From NCBI RefSeq assembly GCF_900163665.1, contig NZ_FUIA01000014.1, positions 62,001 through 126,000 of the forward strand: a stretch of DNA of 64,000 bases. The letters run 5' to 3'. This document shows, one piece after another, positions 9,049 through 17,826 of the stretch (its first letter is position 1; every line of letters starts with the position of its first letter). Below the pieces are notes generated by a model. It searched no databases and had not been told where the DNA came from. It saw nothing but the letters and a program-made list of their open reading frames with translations. Made by a program: the position numbers and the translations under genes. This DNA comes from Frigoribacterium sp. JB110. GTDB lineage: Bacteria; Actinomycetota; Actinomycetes; Actinomycetales; Microbacteriaceae.

Positions 9049-9132
9049 CGCGACACGGCCGGGATGCGCAACGGTTCGGTGCGCGGCGGAACATCCGGTA
9101 GTATCTATCGAGGCCTTCACGGGCCGCAGCAA

Positions 9133-9206
9133 GGGCGATTGGCGCAGTTGGTTAGCGCGCTTCCTTCACACGGAAGAGGTCGTGGGTTCGAGTCCCGCAT
9201 CGCCCA
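9133..9206 (+). tRNA. tRNA-Val (anticodon CAC)
   Basis: The full cloverleaf can be drawn. The acceptor stem GGGCGAT/ATCGCCC is followed by the discriminator A. The D-arm is GCGC-AGTTGGTTA-GCGC. The anticodon arm is CTTCC-TTCACAC-GGAAG with anticodon CAC. The variable loop is AGGTC and the T-arm is GTGGG-TTCGAGT-CCCGC. CCA is not encoded. The 3' half is shared with the last codons of the serine recombinase on the opposite strand, which marks this tRNA as the likely integration target of the element to its right. Confidence 0.95.
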
Positions 9207-10791
9207 CAATTGAAGACGTACTAGAACTCCTGACATCGGCGGAGGCTGGTGCGGACACAAGGGCGGCGAACGGCTCAGCGAGTCGGATCGCCGCCCTTTC
9301 GTCTTCGTCGATCTCGATGCCGTCGGTGAGGGCTTGGTTCGCCAGCCGCTTGCCCTGATCGTCGGTGCGAGCGTAGAGGTTGGCGCAGTCCACGAGCAGG
9401 CTCAGTGCAGTGCCGAGGTGCTTGCGTGGCCCTTCGTGCTGGTCGTGCTCGTTGGCAAGGCGGCGGTCGATGTCAGCGAGTCCAGTGCGGATGCGGTCTT
9501 GATGACGCTTGAGGGTCTCCAGGTCGATGGCGTCGGCGAAGTGCGCGGCGAGCAGCTTGTCGCTCTCGTTTTGGAGTCGCTCGCGGTTCTTGGCCAGTTC
9601 GGCCAGTTCTTGGGAGCGGGAGGCGAGACGTTCGTCGAACGCGGCCTCGACCTGGGCGGCGAGGGCGGCGTACTCAGCCTCGGTGATCGCGATGTCTTGA
9701 TAGCAGTCTGCGACGAGTTGCTCGGCGATGCCGACTGGCACGGCGCGGCGGGTGCAGTTCTTCCGCTTGGAGGCGCGTCCGGAGCACACGTAGTAGGCGT
9801 AACGGATGCCCTGCTTGTTGGCCGGGTAGTCCAGCTGCATCCGCGAGCCGCATTCGCCGCAGAACAGGGACCCCTTCAGGTAGTGGTCGTGAGAGCGTCG
9901 TCGCTCAGAGGCGATCTTGCGGGAGTCCAGGAGCCGTTGAACTTGCTGCCAGGTCTCGATGTCGATCAGCGGCTCATGAGTGCCGGTCTGTTCTGCCCCT
10001 CGGTAGCGGACGATGCCGATGTAGTACGGATTGCGCAGCAGCTTGAAGAACCCGGAGCGCGCCACCGGCCCGGAGGGGCGCTTCGGCGTGGGCACGGTGG
10101 TCAGGCCGCGTGCGGTGACGGCAGCGAGGAGGTCCACAACCGTGTGGTCGCCGGTGGCGTACTGCTCGAACACCCACTTCACGAGCGGTGCTCTCTCGGG
10201 GTCGATCTCGACGGTGCGGTACTCGCGGCCCTGCTCGTCGTGCTTGCGGATGTTGAGGTAGCCGATGGGGGCGCGCATGGGTGTGCCGCCGGTCTCGAAC
10301 TTCTGGATCAGACCCTTGCTGACCTCTGCGGCGAGGTTCCGGGAGTAGAACTCGGCGATGGAAGACATCACGCCGTGGACGAGAGTGCCGGAGGGAGTCT
10401 CGTCGATGCTTTCGGTCACCGATATCAGGGTCACTCCGGCTTCGATGAGCGCGCTGTGGATCTGCAGATCGACCAGACGGTCTCGGGCGAGGCGGTCGAC
10501 CTTGTGCACGATGCAGTAGGTGACCTGGTGGGTCTTGATGTACTTGAGCATCCGCTGGAGATCGGGCCGGTTCATGGTCTTGGCCGAGTAGCCGGGATCG
10601 CTGAACTCTGCGACGATCTTCGCCTTCAGGTCGGCTGCCTTGCCGTGATTGGCCTTGCGTTGGGCAGGGATCGAGAACCCCTCGTCACGCCCTCCTTTCG
10701 CCGCCTGCTCTTTGGTCGAGACCCGCTGATAGGTCACCGCTGTCATCAGCGGCGACGTATCCGTGGTGGCGGTCGGCATCGTCAGTGTCAT
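9166..10791 (-). CDS. Large serine recombinase (site-specific integrase)
   Basis: A 541-residue large serine recombinase. The resolvase catalytic domain starts with TYQRVSTKEQ, putting the nucleophile near Ser25. The conserved RLARDRLVDLQI and VHGVMSSIAEFYSRN follow. A recombinase domain (NIRKHDEQGREY through RGLTTVPTP), a zinc ribbon (LFCGECGSRMQL with a later YVCSGR and NCTRR) and a coiled coil (SQELAELAKNRERLQNESDK) complete it. Start: ATG 10791 with an AAGGAGA site 5 bases before. It is odd that the last ~13 codons (VGDAGLEPTTSSV) and the stop lie inside the tRNA-Val gene on the other strand. The protein C-terminus is therefore partly written by the attachment site, and integration would rebuild it. 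Confidence 0.93.
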   Translation of the reverse strand: MTLTMPTATTDTSPLMTAVTYQRVSTKEQAAKGGRDEGFSIPAQRKANHGKAADLKAKIVAEFSDPGYSAKTMNRPDLQRMLKYIKTHQVTYCIVHKVDRLARDRLVDLQIHSALIEAGVTLISVTESIDETPSGTLVHGVMSSIAEFYSRNLAAEVSKGLIQKFETGGTPMRAPIGYLNIRKHDEQGREYRTVEIDPERAPLVKWVFEQYATGDHTVVDLLAAVTARGLTTVPTPKRPSGPVARSGFFKLLRNPYYIGIVRYRGAEQTGTHEPLIDIETWQQVQRLLDSRKIASERRRSHDHYLKGSLFCGECGSRMQLDYPANKQGIRYAYYVCSGRASKRKNCTRRAVPVGIAEQLVADCYQDIAITEAEYAALAAQVEAAFDERLASRSQELAELAKNRERLQNESDKLLAAHFADAIDLETLKRHQDRIRTGLADIDRRLANEHDQHEGPRKHLGTALSLLVDCANLYARTDDQGKRLANQALTDGIEIDEDERAAIRLAEPFAALVSAPASADVRSSSTSSIVGDAGLEPTTSSV

Positions 10792-11011
10792 TCCTGTCTC
10801 CTTGCTCGTCCACCGACGATCCGGTGGGTGCGGAGTCGTCGGCATCAAGGTGGTCACCGATACGGCGCTGCCGCTCATCGATTTCCTGAGCGTGGAGTTG
10901 ATCTGCGATGTGCAGAATCAGCGCGATCAGTCGGGTTCTGTCAGGCGCCGGGCGCAGCCGTGGTTCGGCCGAGATTCGCCGGCCTGTGCTCGTCGCTCGA
11001 TAGTGCCGCAT
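10685..11011 (-). CDS. Small charged hypothetical protein upstream of the recombinase
   Basis: A 108-residue reading frame starting ATG 11011 (MRHYRATSTGRRISAEP). It is rich in Arg, Asp and Glu, with a possible amphipathic helix LIALILHIADQLHAQEIDER near residues 30-50 and a polar Asp-rich tail. There is no membrane segment and no family I recognise. It overlaps the start of the recombinase by 107 bases and the 3' part of the small membrane gene. Such overlaps are common at the edge of mobile elements, but one of the three frames may be unused. There is no clear ribosome site. Confidence 0.4.
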   Translation of the reverse strand: MRHYRATSTGRRISAEPRLRPAPDRTRLIALILHIADQLHAQEIDERQRRIGDHLDADDSAPTGSSVDEQGDRNDTDDADRHHGYVAADDSGDLSAGLDQRAGGERRA

Positions 11012-11320
11012 GCCCGGTAGGTGGAACGGGCGGGCCTTCAGCGTTGGGAACACCGGCCTGCGCTTGGCGGCGCTCTCTATGCCGGACGGCGACGAGCCGG
11101 ACGAGGCTGATGGGGCCGTAGATGAGGAACTTGAAGGCGTTGTAGATGCACAGCAGTACGATCAGGTGCAGCCAGCCGGGCGCGCCACCGTCGATGAGGG
11201 TGGCATGATGAGGCCGCCGATCCACGTTAAGTAGGCGACGAGGCCACCCACTTGAGGATCGAATCCGTCGCCCCTGCTTCGCGCGTCAACCTCGGGATCG
11301 GGGTCTGGAGAGTCAGTCAT
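10941..11320 (-). pseudogene. Small membrane protein gene split by a -1 frameshift
   Basis: Frame A begins at ATG 11320 with an AAGGA site (MTDSPDPDPEVDARSRG) and runs through a hydrophobic stretch VGGLVAYLTWIGGLIM before a stop at 11162. Frame B continues the same kind of protein, ATLIDGGAPGWLHLIVLLC and then NAFKFLIYGPISLVRL, ending at 10941. Adding one G after the ATG at 11204-11206 joins them as GGLIMATLIDGGAPG and gives one 126-residue protein with two membrane helices. The total length (380 + 1) then divides by three. Either the gene is broken or the base is missing from the assembly. The function is unknown. It lies within the mobile element, upstream of the recombinase. Confidence 0.6.
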
Positions 11321-11342
11321 TGTTCCTTGTTCCCCACTCTGC

Positions 11343-13742
11343 CTATGCGTTGTGGCGCTGTCGTGCTAGCAGAAGCAGCAGTCCGCCGATACCGAGCAGA
11401 GTGCCCGCCGCAATCGCTCCGTTGAGCCCCGGGCCACCCGTGGCCGCGAGGGTGTCCTCGTCGCCTGGAGTATCCGTGTCAACTTGGCACGATTCGTTCG
11501 TGTCGGGGGCGTAGCCGTACTCTCGCCGATTCGGGTCCATGTCCCCGGTGGGATCGGAGAACACGTAGCCGGCCTTCGTGACTGCGGTCAGTAGGCCGTC
11601 GTCATCGACGACCCAACTGAAGCCCTCAGGCACATCATCGCCGGTGGGCAGAATCCACGTGGCGTTGTCGGGGCCGCAGGGGTCATCGACCGGCAGATCA
11701 CCGTTCGGCGCATCGATCACGGTGGGCCCGGGATCCACGGGGGCGCAGTCGACTTCGTCGAGGACGATCACGAGTTCGGCGTAGATGCCGTCGCTGTTCC
11801 CGGTCCAGTCGGTGCCGGGACCGAGGACGAGGCGATAGTTTTCAGCGGGGGTCGCCTGCACCGTCACGGTCTCACCGGGAGCCACCGTGCCGTCGATCGC
11901 GTAGTCGACGCCCTCGGTGTCGGGCAGGGTGATCTGCGGGTCGACGATGTCGCCGTCCACACAGGCCGCCTGCGTCACCTCGGGGATCTCGGGTGCCACC
12001 TCAGCGGGACTGATCCGCTGACTGATCATGCCGGAGAACTGCGCGGCGGCCACGTTCCCAACACTCACCGAGGTGTTCCACGCCATGTCCTTGGTGCCGA
12101 TGGTCGAGAATGACCATGCGGGAGGAGTCGCGTTGTAGCTGAAGTCAGCCTCGGACGAGCTCACCACCGCCGCATCACCAGAGACGTCGGTCACCGGATT
12201 GGGTGTCATGCTGTTCACGGTAGCGGTCGGCATCCTCACCGTCTGGTCGTTCAAGTATAGATCTGTGAGGTTGATCAGTCCCGCCAAGGGCGAGACATCG
12301 GTGATCTCGTTCTCAGCGAGATAGAGAAGCCGGAGATCGGTCAGGCCGGCCAAGGCGGAGACGTCGGAGATGTCGTTGAGGCCCGCATAGAAGTGAATCA
12401 AGCTCGAGAAGTTCGACAGGACCGACATGTCGGAGATGTCGTTGTCCCCCATGCTCAGACTCTCCAGGTTCGCCAGCTGGCTCAGCGAGGGCAGATCGTC
12501 ATCGGCTATGCCGGTGGCACGGAGGTCAAGGGACTCGATCGTGGTCAGGCCAGAGAGGGGGGTCAGATCAGTGATGCCGCTGTTGACGGCGAACCACGCC
12601 GTCTCCACGGCGGTGAAATGCTCCATGCCGGTGAGGTCAGTCACCCCCGCGTTCTGGCAGTCGACCGTGGTGACGGTGGCCGCCTGCGCCTCGGTGATCG
12701 GATCGGCGGACGTCTGGCCGAGTTCAGCGTTGACGCAGGCGCGCAGCGCGTCGTCGGGCATCGCGATCAGCACTGCCTGCTCCACAGCGGTGAACGACAG
12801 CGCGCCGGTGAAGTCGTTGCCGTCGTCCCAGCCGATGCTGCCCGCACCCAAGGCCGTCGGGGTGAACGTGTTCGCACCCGTGTCGTACAGATCGTCCAGC
12901 GCCACCGGATCGCCATCCCGGTCGGTCACGGGGTTGGCCGCGGCCTCGTCGACCACGAGATCACCCAGTTCGACCGCCTGATCCGCGGCATCGAAGATCG
13001 TCAGGCTGAGAGTCGGCAGCGGGCTCAAGTCGGTGATCTCGTTGTCGTTGAGATAGAGATACTCGAGGTTGCTCAAGCCAACCAGGTCCGACACGTCGGC
13101 GATGTCGTTCTCGCCAAGGTGCAGGCTCGTCAGATCGGTCAGGCCAGCAAGGTCGGACAGATCGGTGATGCCGTTGTTACGAAGGTGCAGGCTCCTCAGA
13201 TCGGGAAAGTCCACCACGACGGACAGATCGGTGATGCCGTTCGACGCGAGCCCCAGGGAGGTCAGGCTCGTCAGCTGTCCCAGGGCCGTCAGATCCGCGT
13301 CGGACACCCCGGCATTGTTGAGACTCAGACTCGTTGTCGTCGTCAGATTCGCCAACGGATCCAGGCTCGCGATGCCGTCGTTGTTGTTGAGCCATACCGT
13401 CTCCACGGCGGTGAAATGCTCCAGACCGGTGAGGTCGGTCACCCCCGCGCTCTGGCAATCGACCGTGGCGACGGTGGCCGCCTGCGCCTCGGTGATCGGA
13501 ACGGTGGGCGTCTGGCCGAGTTCAGCGTTGACGCAGGCGCGCAGCGCGTCGTCGGGCATCGCGATCGGGTCAGATGGGGCCGCCGAGGCTGCTGTGGTCC
13601 CTGCGACCACGCCGCCGAGCGCGAGGGCGAGTGAGGTGAGGAGTGCCCCCGCTCTGCGAGCAGGACGGAACAACTTCCACCCGCGTGTTCCGTGTGCCTG
13701 AGACCGCAGATCACGGCGGTTCGCATGCAAATCCTGAGCCAT
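11343..13742 (-). CDS. Secreted leucine-rich-repeat protein with duplicated module and LPxTG-like wall anchor
   Basis: A 799-residue internalin-like surface protein. A signal peptide (KLFRPARRAGALLTSLALAL to ASAAPSD, about residues 24-57) precedes two tandem copies of one module. Each begins MPDDALRACVNAELGQT and continues VDCQxAGVTDLTG, then LRR units of the LxxLxLxxNxITDLSxL type. The copies are offset by 266 codons. After the LRRs come two small beta-type segments and a C-terminal sorting signal: LAATGG, a hydrophobic stretch and RQRHNA. LAATG departs from LPxTG at the second position. Start ATG 13742 has AAGGAG 5 bases before. A paired GTGTGAG-type box lies at 13800-13817 on this strand, suggesting control by the SARP encoded nearby. 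LRRs suggest protein binding; the ligand is unknown. Confidence 0.88.
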   Translation of the reverse strand: MAQDLHANRRDLRSQAHGTRGWKLFRPARRAGALLTSLALALGGVVAGTTAASAAPSDPIAMPDDALRACVNAELGQTPTVPITEAQAATVATVDCQSAGVTDLTGLEHFTAVETVWLNNNDGIASLDPLANLTTTTSLSLNNAGVSDADLTALGQLTSLTSLGLASNGITDLSVVVDFPDLRSLHLRNNGITDLSDLAGLTDLTSLHLGENDIADVSDLVGLSNLEYLYLNDNEITDLSPLPTLSLTIFDAADQAVELGDLVVDEAAANPVTDRDGDPVALDDLYDTGANTFTPTALGAGSIGWDDGNDFTGALSFTAVEQAVLIAMPDDALRACVNAELGQTSADPITEAQAATVTTVDCQNAGVTDLTGMEHFTAVETAWFAVNSGITDLTPLSGLTTIESLDLRATGIADDDLPSLSQLANLESLSMGDNDISDMSVLSNFSSLIHFYAGLNDISDVSALAGLTDLRLLYLAENEITDVSPLAGLINLTDLYLNDQTVRMPTATVNSMTPNPVTDVSGDAAVVSSSEADFSYNATPPAWSFSTIGTKDMAWNTSVSVGNVAAAQFSGMISQRISPAEVAPEIPEVTQAACVDGDIVDPQITLPDTEGVDYAIDGTVAPGETVTVQATPAENYRLVLGPGTDWTGNSDGIYAELVIVLDEVDCAPVDPGPTVIDAPNGDLPVDDPCGPDNATWILPTGDDVPEGFSWVVDDDGLLTAVTKAGYVFSDPTGDMDPNRREYGYAPDTNESCQVDTDTPGDEDTLAATGGPGLNGAIAAGTLLGIGGLLLLLARQRHNA
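12601..12768. repeat. Direct repeat copy 1 within the LRR gene (partner 13399-13566)
   Basis: 168 bases closely matching 13399-13566 at a constant offset of 798 bases (266 codons), with only scattered substitutions and no indel. It encodes the N-terminal cap of the second module. Conservation at synonymous positions indicates a recent tandem duplication or gene conversion. Confidence 0.8.
13399..13566. repeat. Direct repeat copy 2 within the LRR gene (partner 12601-12768)
   Basis: Partner of the repeat at 12601-12768. It encodes the cap of the first module directly after the signal peptide. Confidence 0.8.
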
Positions 13743-13799
13743 CGGGGCTCCTTACGTGTCGGTCAAGAACGGGGTTTGCACTCATCCAACGCGACGGCA

Positions 13800-13817
13800 C
13801 TCACATGACGCTCACAC
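13800..13817 (-). promoter_or_regulatory. Candidate SARP box for the LRR gene
   Basis: On the minus strand this reads GTGTGAG-CGTC-ATGTGAG: two heptamers differing at one base, with a 4-base spacer and so an 11-bp period. That is the direct-repeat geometry recognised by SARP regulators. It lies 58-75 bases upstream of the LRR start. Confidence 0.55.
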
Positions 13818-13857
13818 ACGAGGCCGATGAGGCGCGATAGTGACGTGTGCTGCGCCC

Positions 13858-13875
13858 GTGTGAGCGCTGTGTGAG
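13858..13875 (+). promoter_or_regulatory. Candidate SARP box for the first lipoprotein gene
   Basis: GTGTGAG-CGCT-GTGTGAG is a perfect heptamer pair with an 11-bp period, 93 bases before the lipoprotein ATG. A possible -10 (catctaat) begins about 8 bases after the box, the spacing known for SARP promoters. It is the divergent partner of the box at 13800-13817. Confidence 0.6.
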
Positions 13876-13967
13876 TGGCTGGACATCTAATGAAAGTGTC
13901 CACATCGCGCATGCAGGGATGCGCGAACACATGGGCGCGGCGGACACAGCAGCAAGGGAGCAAACAC

Positions 13968-14481
13968 ATGACGACTCAGCACGCACAGAAGAAGGGATGG
14001 ATCAGCATCGCCTTGATCTTCGCGCTGGGGGGGCCTCACCGGCTGCGGCGGGACCCCAGATGTTCCTGAGGTCGCAGTCGATGAGGACGGGGATTCGGTG
14101 ACCATTGAGGGCGACGACGGCGAATCCGTCACGGTCGACGCTGGGGTGGACGGTGAGATTCCCGACTGGTTCCCGGCCGAGCTGCCACTGCCCAGTGAGT
14201 ACGCCGTGGTCAGCACGGTGGAAGCCGACGAGGATGATGGGACACTGAGAGGCGTGAATCTCACCACCCCGGCTGAGTTCGATGCGCTCGTGGAGTCTCT
14301 CGATGAGGCGCTCGCGGCGTCCGGAATCACCCCTGAGTTGCGCCAGATCGGAGCCTCGGGTGGCACCCCGACCGGAATGTACATGATTCCCGCGAACAGC
14401 GAGGTCTGGAACCTCTCCATCGTCGGATACGGCGAAGGAGAAGACATTCAGATGGGTTACGTGATAGCCACCGAAGAGTAG
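13968..14481 (+). pseudogene. Small lipoprotein gene interrupted at a seven-G tract in the lipobox
   Basis: ATG 13968 (AAGGGAG site 7 bases before) starts MTTQHAQKKGWISIALIFAL, a signal-peptide-like N-terminus. At the G7 tract 14027-14033 the frame goes wrong and soon stops. The +1-shifted frame reads LTGCGGTPDVPEVAV and continues to 14481. With six Gs instead of seven the junction becomes ALGGLTGCGG, a textbook lipobox with Cys as the lipidated residue, and the gene gives one 170-residue lipoprotein. The mature part is acidic, ends YGEGEDIQMGYVIATEE, and matches no family I know. The homopolymer makes slippage (on/off switching), real decay or a sequencing slip all possible. It lies between the SARP box and the SARP gene. 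Confidence 0.7.
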
Positions 14482-14617
14482 TGGCAGGTTCATCGATGTG
14501 ATTCATCGACGCTGGGGCATCGTAGGGAGTACCTTTATCCCGACAGGGTGCCGTGCAACGCGACGTCGGCATCGGCCGGTCGCTGGCGCAGTTGGTCAAT
14601 GCTGATGGAGGTGGGAG

Positions 14618-17600
14618 GTGCTGAACGTCCATCTCCTCGGGACCATGCGGGCTTCCTCCGACGGTCGCGAGATCTCATTGGGCGGACCGAAGCAAGAGAC
14701 GCTGCTTGCATGTCTGCTCGTCGCCCAGGGAAGTCCGGTCGCATTGGACCGCCTCGTCGTCGATCTGTGGGGCGAGAACCTTCCGCGCGATCCCGCCCAC
14801 GCTTTACAAGCTCGCATCTCGCGGCTGCGGGCGGCACTTCCAGTGGATATCGATCTGCTCGACCGGGGGTACCGCATCGATCCCGCGACGGTGCATATCG
14901 ACTCTGTTCGCTTCGAGCAATTGTGCCGTCAGGCCGACTGGCTGATTGCCGAAGGGCTGCTCAATCAAGCATCCGAATGTTTGAACGAAGGACTGGAGCT
15001 CTGGCGTGGTCCCGCCTTTGCGGGTATCGACGGATCCCAGGAGTTGCACGGTGAGGCGATACGCCTGGAGAAACTCTTCGAGATCGCGCTGGCCGACCGC
15101 ATCGACCTGGACCTCTCCCGCGGACGGCACCTGGACGTGATTCCCAAGATCCACCAACTCGTCGCCGAAGATCCGTTGCGTGAGCGCGCGTGGGGGCAGC
15201 TCATGACGGCAACCTACCTTGCGGGTCACCCTCAAGAAGCCCTCGACATATTCGCTCAGGCCAGAGAGACATTCAGCGAACGCCTGGGCGTCGAGCCCAA
15301 CGGCATGCTTGGCCAATTGCACATCATGATTCTGGAAGAGAAGCCTGCCGCAACCCTATTGCGGTGGCCTCCAGTAAAGCCTTCAGAGGCCGAGACCACC
15401 CCTTCAGAAGCGATCAGTAACTTTCCTGTCACAGTGACCTCGAACCAAGCGACGACGCTTGCCCGGTTGGTACACACGCATGGCGCACTCCTGCTCACCG
15501 GGGCGCAAGGGATGGGAAAAACTCACCTTCTTCGCACCGTCAAGACCGTGATCGAAAAAGGCGCAGGCTCAGCACCGCTATTGACAGCGAGTGCCCTCAG
15601 CAGAGAGATTCCACTCGGGGTGTTTGCGGGAGTTGACGGCACCGACTCCGACATACACACCTCCGCGGCCAGCCTCATCGACTTTTTCGTTCGCCGCCGG
15701 TCAGTGACTGTGATATTGATCGACAACGTCGACCAACTCGACGAGATCTCGATGTTCGTTGTCACGCAACTCATTCACATATCTCGGGTACCGGCAATAT
15801 TGACCGTCCGAGACCTGGCTCTCGCTCCGCCCGAAATTCAGGCTCTGTACGACAGCGGCGAAATTACCGAGGCAACGGTCGAGAAGCTCTCAGACGCCGA
15901 GGCAGATGAGTTGGTCGTGCAGATGGTGCGAGGCTCGGGGCTCACTCCTGACACGGGACCACGGTTTGCAGTAGTCGCCGACGGTAACCCGTTGCATTTG
16001 CGTGAACTCGTCACCGGGTCGCTCCGCACCGGTCGGCTCACTCAAACCGAGCACGGCTGGTCGTTGCAGGGACTGCCCGCCCCCACCCAGCGGCTTTCGC
16101 AACTCGCGGGGGACCAATTCGATGAACTCGATCAGGCCGAGCTTGAGGCTGTGGCGAAGATTGCTATCGCTGGAGAGTACCCCGCCGAGGCAGACGAGGA
16201 TCTAACAGAGCTATCACGCGGCAGCTTGCTCGAGTTCACGGAAGTCGGTTGGCTCCGTCTGAGACGAGCATTGGACAGCGAGATTTTACGATCCAGAATC
16301 TCGGTGATGCGCTGGCAAGAGTTGACCAGCGAGGTCGTCGGCACATTGCGCAGCGACACGGCTTCCGCACGTCCTCAAGCACAGCAGCGCGCGTGTCTGC
16401 TCGCGCTTGGACTCCCGGGTCCGCTCGACGTCGCAGGCACGCTTGCGCTCGCCGAACAAGCGCTGAGCGCATTCGATGAGCGTCTCGCCCTACGCGCGGC
16501 CCGAGAGGTGATTGATCGGGATGAATCCAACCCCGATGGCTCTCATATGTCGCGAGCGCACCGCATTGCGGGGCAAGCTGCCTCGATCCTCGGTGAGCCG
16601 CAGGTGGCAACTGCGCACTTCGCGGCCGCACGAGATTTGCCCGTCACCGCCGCAGAACGTACGGCGCTTGCGATCGCACACGCCGACTATCTCGGCGTCC
16701 GACAGCTCAACGCAGAAGCTGCGCTCGATCTGATCGATGAGACGCGCGCCACCGTAGACTCGCCGGTCGAGGTGGTGGAGTTGGAACTTGCCGCAACCCG
16801 CTGGGCAACGGTTGCGGGTCTGAGTGCGGATCTTCCGCCCCAAGCTCACGTTCCTCCCGAGGTCGCTACTGCTGGTGGTCTGGTCACACACGCACTGGCT
16901 GCCGTCATCAGCGGACCGCTCAGTCAAGCGGAGAGTGCGTTCATCCAGCTTCGACGCCTGCCAGTGGACGCCCTCAACTATGTTCCCGGCGGGACCATGC
17001 TCCTTGAGCTCGCTGAGATCATGGCACTGTCGAACACCGGCGACGTGCTGTCGACTCAGCGACGGCTCCGCGAGAGGATCGACGCACAATTCCGAGGAGC
17101 ACCTGAACGAGTTGGCCTGTCAGCGTACGCCCTAGGCTTCTCGCAATTGTTCTCAAGTGACGCAGAACAGGCGTATCAGACCGCAACCATTGCGGTGCAG
17201 CACTTGGAATGGCGCGACCTCGCTGGTTTGCTCCCCGCTGCACGAGCACTCCTCGGCGCGGCTAGCTGCGCCACTGGAAGAATCGTTGAGTCGGAGGCCG
17301 CGTTCGAGGCGGTTCCTGAGATTGCGGAGTCAGACCCAAAGGTGATGATGTTGCATGCCTGGTCAGCTGGGAAATCCGCACACGCCGAGGGCCTCGTTGA
17401 AGAAGCGGCACTACTGTTACTGGATGGTGCGGAGCTGATGCTCACGACCCGGCACACATTCTTCGCCGGGATTCTTGCGCACTGCGTTACTCGCCTCGGC
17501 GTACAGGTTAGCGAAGCCGCAGCCATCATCGAGAAAGCATCAGCGCTCGCAGGTGGTGGACTATTAGCTCTAATGGTGCGTCATAGTCGTGCTGTGCTCG

Positions 17601-17821
17601 TCGGAGATGCTGATAGGCTGCGTGTCGTCGCGCGTGAGGCTGAAGAGTTGGGGTTGATGGGCACCGCCGCCGACACCTGGCGGTTGCTCGGCGGTTTCTC
17701 TGATGCCCTTGGAACAACGCAGGCAGATTCTGAGTTCGCTCAGGAAGCTGTCTCGCGAATTCGCGCAGAGGCACCCTCCCTCGTGCTCTGGTCTGCGGCA
17801 GGGAAGACTCCTGTTCTGTGA
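14618..17821 (+). CDS. SARP-type transcriptional regulator with ATPase and helical-repeat domains (AfsR-like architecture)
   Basis: A 1067-residue regulator. An N-terminal OmpR-type DNA-binding domain (residues ~1-90, FLGG-like start NVHLLGTMRASSDGREISL) is followed by a bacterial transcriptional activation domain (~95-245, HALQARISRLRAAL to FSERLGVEPNG). A P-loop ATPase follows: Walker A GAQGMGKTHL near 295 and Walker B VILIDNVDQLD near 364. The remainder is alpha-helical, TPR-like. SARPs activate transcription by binding paired heptamers with 11-bp spacing, and such pairs are seen at neighbouring promoters. GTG 14618 follows a GGAGGTGGGAG site. Base composition is visibly less GC-rich than the core genes, consistent with transfer. 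Large SARPs usually control secondary metabolism; here only surface genes are nearby. Confidence 0.88.
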   Translation: MLNVHLLGTMRASSDGREISLGGPKQETLLACLLVAQGSPVALDRLVVDLWGENLPRDPAHALQARISRLRAALPVDIDLLDRGYRIDPATVHIDSVRFEQLCRQADWLIAEGLLNQASECLNEGLELWRGPAFAGIDGSQELHGEAIRLEKLFEIALADRIDLDLSRGRHLDVIPKIHQLVAEDPLRERAWGQLMTATYLAGHPQEALDIFAQARETFSERLGVEPNGMLGQLHIMILEEKPAATLLRWPPVKPSEAETTPSEAISNFPVTVTSNQATTLARLVHTHGALLLTGAQGMGKTHLLRTVKTVIEKGAGSAPLLTASALSREIPLGVFAGVDGTDSDIHTSAASLIDFFVRRRSVTVILIDNVDQLDEISMFVVTQLIHISRVPAILTVRDLALAPPEIQALYDSGEITEATVEKLSDAEADELVVQMVRGSGLTPDTGPRFAVVADGNPLHLRELVTGSLRTGRLTQTEHGWSLQGLPAPTQRLSQLAGDQFDELDQAELEAVAKIAIAGEYPAEADEDLTELSRGSLLEFTEVGWLRLRRALDSEILRSRISVMRWQELTSEVVGTLRSDTASARPQAQQRACLLALGLPGPLDVAGTLALAEQALSAFDERLALRAAREVIDRDESNPDGSHMSRAHRIAGQAASILGEPQVATAHFAAARDLPVTAAERTALAIAHADYLGVRQLNAEAALDLIDETRATVDSPVEVVELELAATRWATVAGLSADLPPQAHVPPEVATAGGLVTHALAAVISGPLSQAESAFIQLRRLPVDALNYVPGGTMLLELAEIMALSNTGDVLSTQRRLRERIDAQFRGAPERVGLSAYALGFSQLFSSDAEQAYQTATIAVQHLEWRDLAGLLPAARALLGAASCATGRIVESEAAFEAVPEIAESDPKVMMLHAWSAGKSAHAEGLVEEAALLLLDGAELMLTTRHTFFAGILAHCVTRLGVQVSEAAAIIEKASALAGGGLLALMVRHSRAVLVGDADRLRVVAREAEELGLMGTAADTWRLLGGFSDALGTTQADSEFAQEAVSRIRAEAPSLVLWSAAGKTPVL

Positions 17822-17826
17822 ACACC

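Noticed and set aside
12393..13634. A 413-codon plus-strand frame with internal repeats
   Set aside because: It is the antisense reflection of the repeated LRR coding sequence.
11343..13742. Regular short repeats considered as a CRISPR array
   Set aside because: The periodicity is about 66 bases in codon phase and encodes LRR units; there are no constant repeats with unique spacers and no cas genes.
14489..14509. Direct repeat ttcatcga twice with 13-bp period before the SARP gene
   Set aside because: The spacing is not that of SARP boxes, and an 8-mer repeat of this size can occur by chance; it is kept only as a note.
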